The notes under the pieces: generated by a model
What the model saw: the letters and a program-made list of their open reading frames with translations, nothing else
Told to the model about the DNA's origin: nothing
Database searches by the model: none
NCBI GenBank assembly: GCA_946478915.1
Contig: CAMLER010000056.1
Location: 1-13,751, forward strand
Direction: 5' to 3'
Origin: an uncultured Chryseolinea sp.
GTDB taxonomy: Bacteria > Bacteroidota > Bacteroidia > Cytophagales > Cyclobacteriaceae
DNA: 13,751 bases
Position numbers and translations under genes: made by a program
In this document: positions 13,481 to 13,751 of the stretch, piece by piece
How positions within the stretch are numbered: position 1 is the stretch's first letter
How the letters are laid out: each line of letters starts with the position of its first letter

Positions 13481-13551
13481 GTAACGGGACAGGACTCGAA
13501 CCTGTGTCCGCCAGCTGGCGGATATGAGCCCAACGAGCTACCAACTGCTCA
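13481..13551 (-). pseudogene. initiator tRNA-Met (fMet, CAT) remnant, interrupted and 5'-truncated
   Basis: On the minus strand: D-arm GAGC-AGTTGGTA-GCTC (13550-13535), anticodon 5' strand and loop GTTGGGCTCATA, then an inserted palindrome, then T-arm ACAGG-TTCGAGT-CCTGT and the acceptor 3' strand CCCGTTAC. The GAGC/GCTC D-stem and GTTGGGCTCATA are those of fMet tRNAs (E. coli has GAGCAGCCTGGTAGCTCGTCGGGCTCATA in equivalent parts). Missing are the acceptor 5' strand, replaced by the end of a GIY-YIG gene, and the 3' strand of the anticodon stem with the variable loop, replaced by a 16-bp palindrome. It cannot fold as a functional tRNA. Confidence 0.7.
13507..13522. repeat. 16-bp perfect palindrome inserted in the tRNA anticodon arm
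   Basis: TCCGCCAGCTGGCGGA is fully self-complementary and far richer in GC than its surroundings. It replaces about ten bases of the expected fMet sequence. I have the impression of this palindrome as a dispersed element in Bacteroidota genomes, which needs a genome count to confirm. Confidence 0.85.
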
Positions 13552-13751
13552 GTAAATTTGATTCAAAATTTTTCTCCTGATAAACTCCCTACCTGTTGCC
13601 GACTTTAATTCCTTTTCACGCCGTATTGCTTCACCCTTGGTGTTAAACACTTCAGTATGTACAAGAATCCAAGGACGAAATTTTACTGTCCAACCTTTTA
13701 GTGGCAAGCTCGTTGTGAGATTTCAACCTTGCTTCTAAGTCCGAAGTGAAG
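13549..13751 (-). pseudogene. GIY-YIG endonuclease, C-terminal two-thirds, one-base frameshift, cut by window edge
   Basis: From 13750 the minus strand reads FTSDLEARLKSHNELATK (to 13697), typical of the GIY-YIG segment after the catalytic strands, with the conserved Arg and HN. One extra A in the AAAA run 13699-13696 shifts the frame. From 13695 the next frame continues GWTVKFRPWILVHTEVF, then NTKGEAIRREKELKSATGRE (including the conserved Glu region) and FIRRKILNQIY, stopping at TGA 13551-13549. Together they make one UvrC/GIY-YIG-superfamily single-domain protein missing only its N-terminal ~20 residues outside the window. The TGA is also the first bases of the tRNA D-arm. The gene may be a true pseudogene, a sequencing error or a frameshifting site; family assignment is firm, activity doubtful. 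Confidence 0.72.
13731..13750. repeat. 20-bp direct repeat, copy 2
   Basis: Identical to 13429-13448, inside the GIY-YIG coding region; see that entry. Confidence 0.9.

Noticed and set aside
13254..13544. 96-codon minus-strand ORF across the tRNA remnant
   Set aside because: It is read through the tRNA fragment, the inserted palindrome and hairpins; only its FTSDLEAR segment resembles a protein, and that is a GIY-YIG relic.
13481..13551. Functional tRNA-Met gene
   Set aside because: The acceptor 5' strand is absent and the anticodon stem cannot pair because a palindrome replaces its 3' strand; annotated as a remnant instead.

Overview
The window looks like chromosome from a Bacteroidota bacterium, probably of the Cytophagales type. 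Three intergenic regions carry the Bacteroidota -7 promoter box TAnnTTTG at sensible places, Shine-Dalgarno sequences are mostly absent, and the gene content (DUF5107-TPR protein, short ECF sigma factor, ArsR-SRPBCC-DoxX operon, kelch lipoprotein with an acidic stretch after its cysteine) is typical of that phylum. No rRNA, CRISPR array or complete insertion sequence is visible.

Layout. 1-2650: the C-terminal 882 residues of a DUF5107/TPR protein, cut by the window edge. 2745-3335 (minus): an ECF sigma factor. 3556-7719: an amino-sugar/tagatose module made of a minus-strand DeoR/AgaR-type repressor and a divergent plus-strand set agaS-pfkB-kbaY. The set predicts galactosamine-6-P to tagatose-6-P to tagatose-1,6-bisphosphate to two triose phosphates. 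Tandem TTWCG-type pentamers resembling AgaR/DeoR operators lie in the divergent promoter region and also in front of the sigma gene, so the repressor may control both. 7815-9836 (minus): a secreted tandem alpha/beta-hydrolase whose second domain appears to lack its nucleophile. 9968-10189: a C-terminal remnant of a cupin gene. 10270-11561 (minus): an arsR-SRPBCC-doxX operon, with two identical-arm operators 32 bp apart around its promoter, a 33-codon DUF1801-like ORF at its end and an intrinsic terminator. 11765-12676 (minus): a six-bladed kelch lipoprotein.

The right end (12888-13751) is the least ordinary part. A small acidic protein (93 aa) is preceded by a 37-aa basic ORF. In front of that ORF stand two related 25-bp palindromes, 42 bp centre to centre. 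Next come a tRNA-fMet remnant whose anticodon arm is interrupted by a 16-bp perfect palindrome, and a frameshifted GIY-YIG endonuclease gene whose stop codon forms the start of the tRNA D-stem. A 20-bp GIY-YIG segment is repeated 302 bp away, which suggests a decayed tandem array of GIY-YIG/tRNA-like units. This chimera and the palindrome-controlled small gene pair are the best candidates for something undescribed. All functional calls rest on reading motifs by eye; no database search was run.
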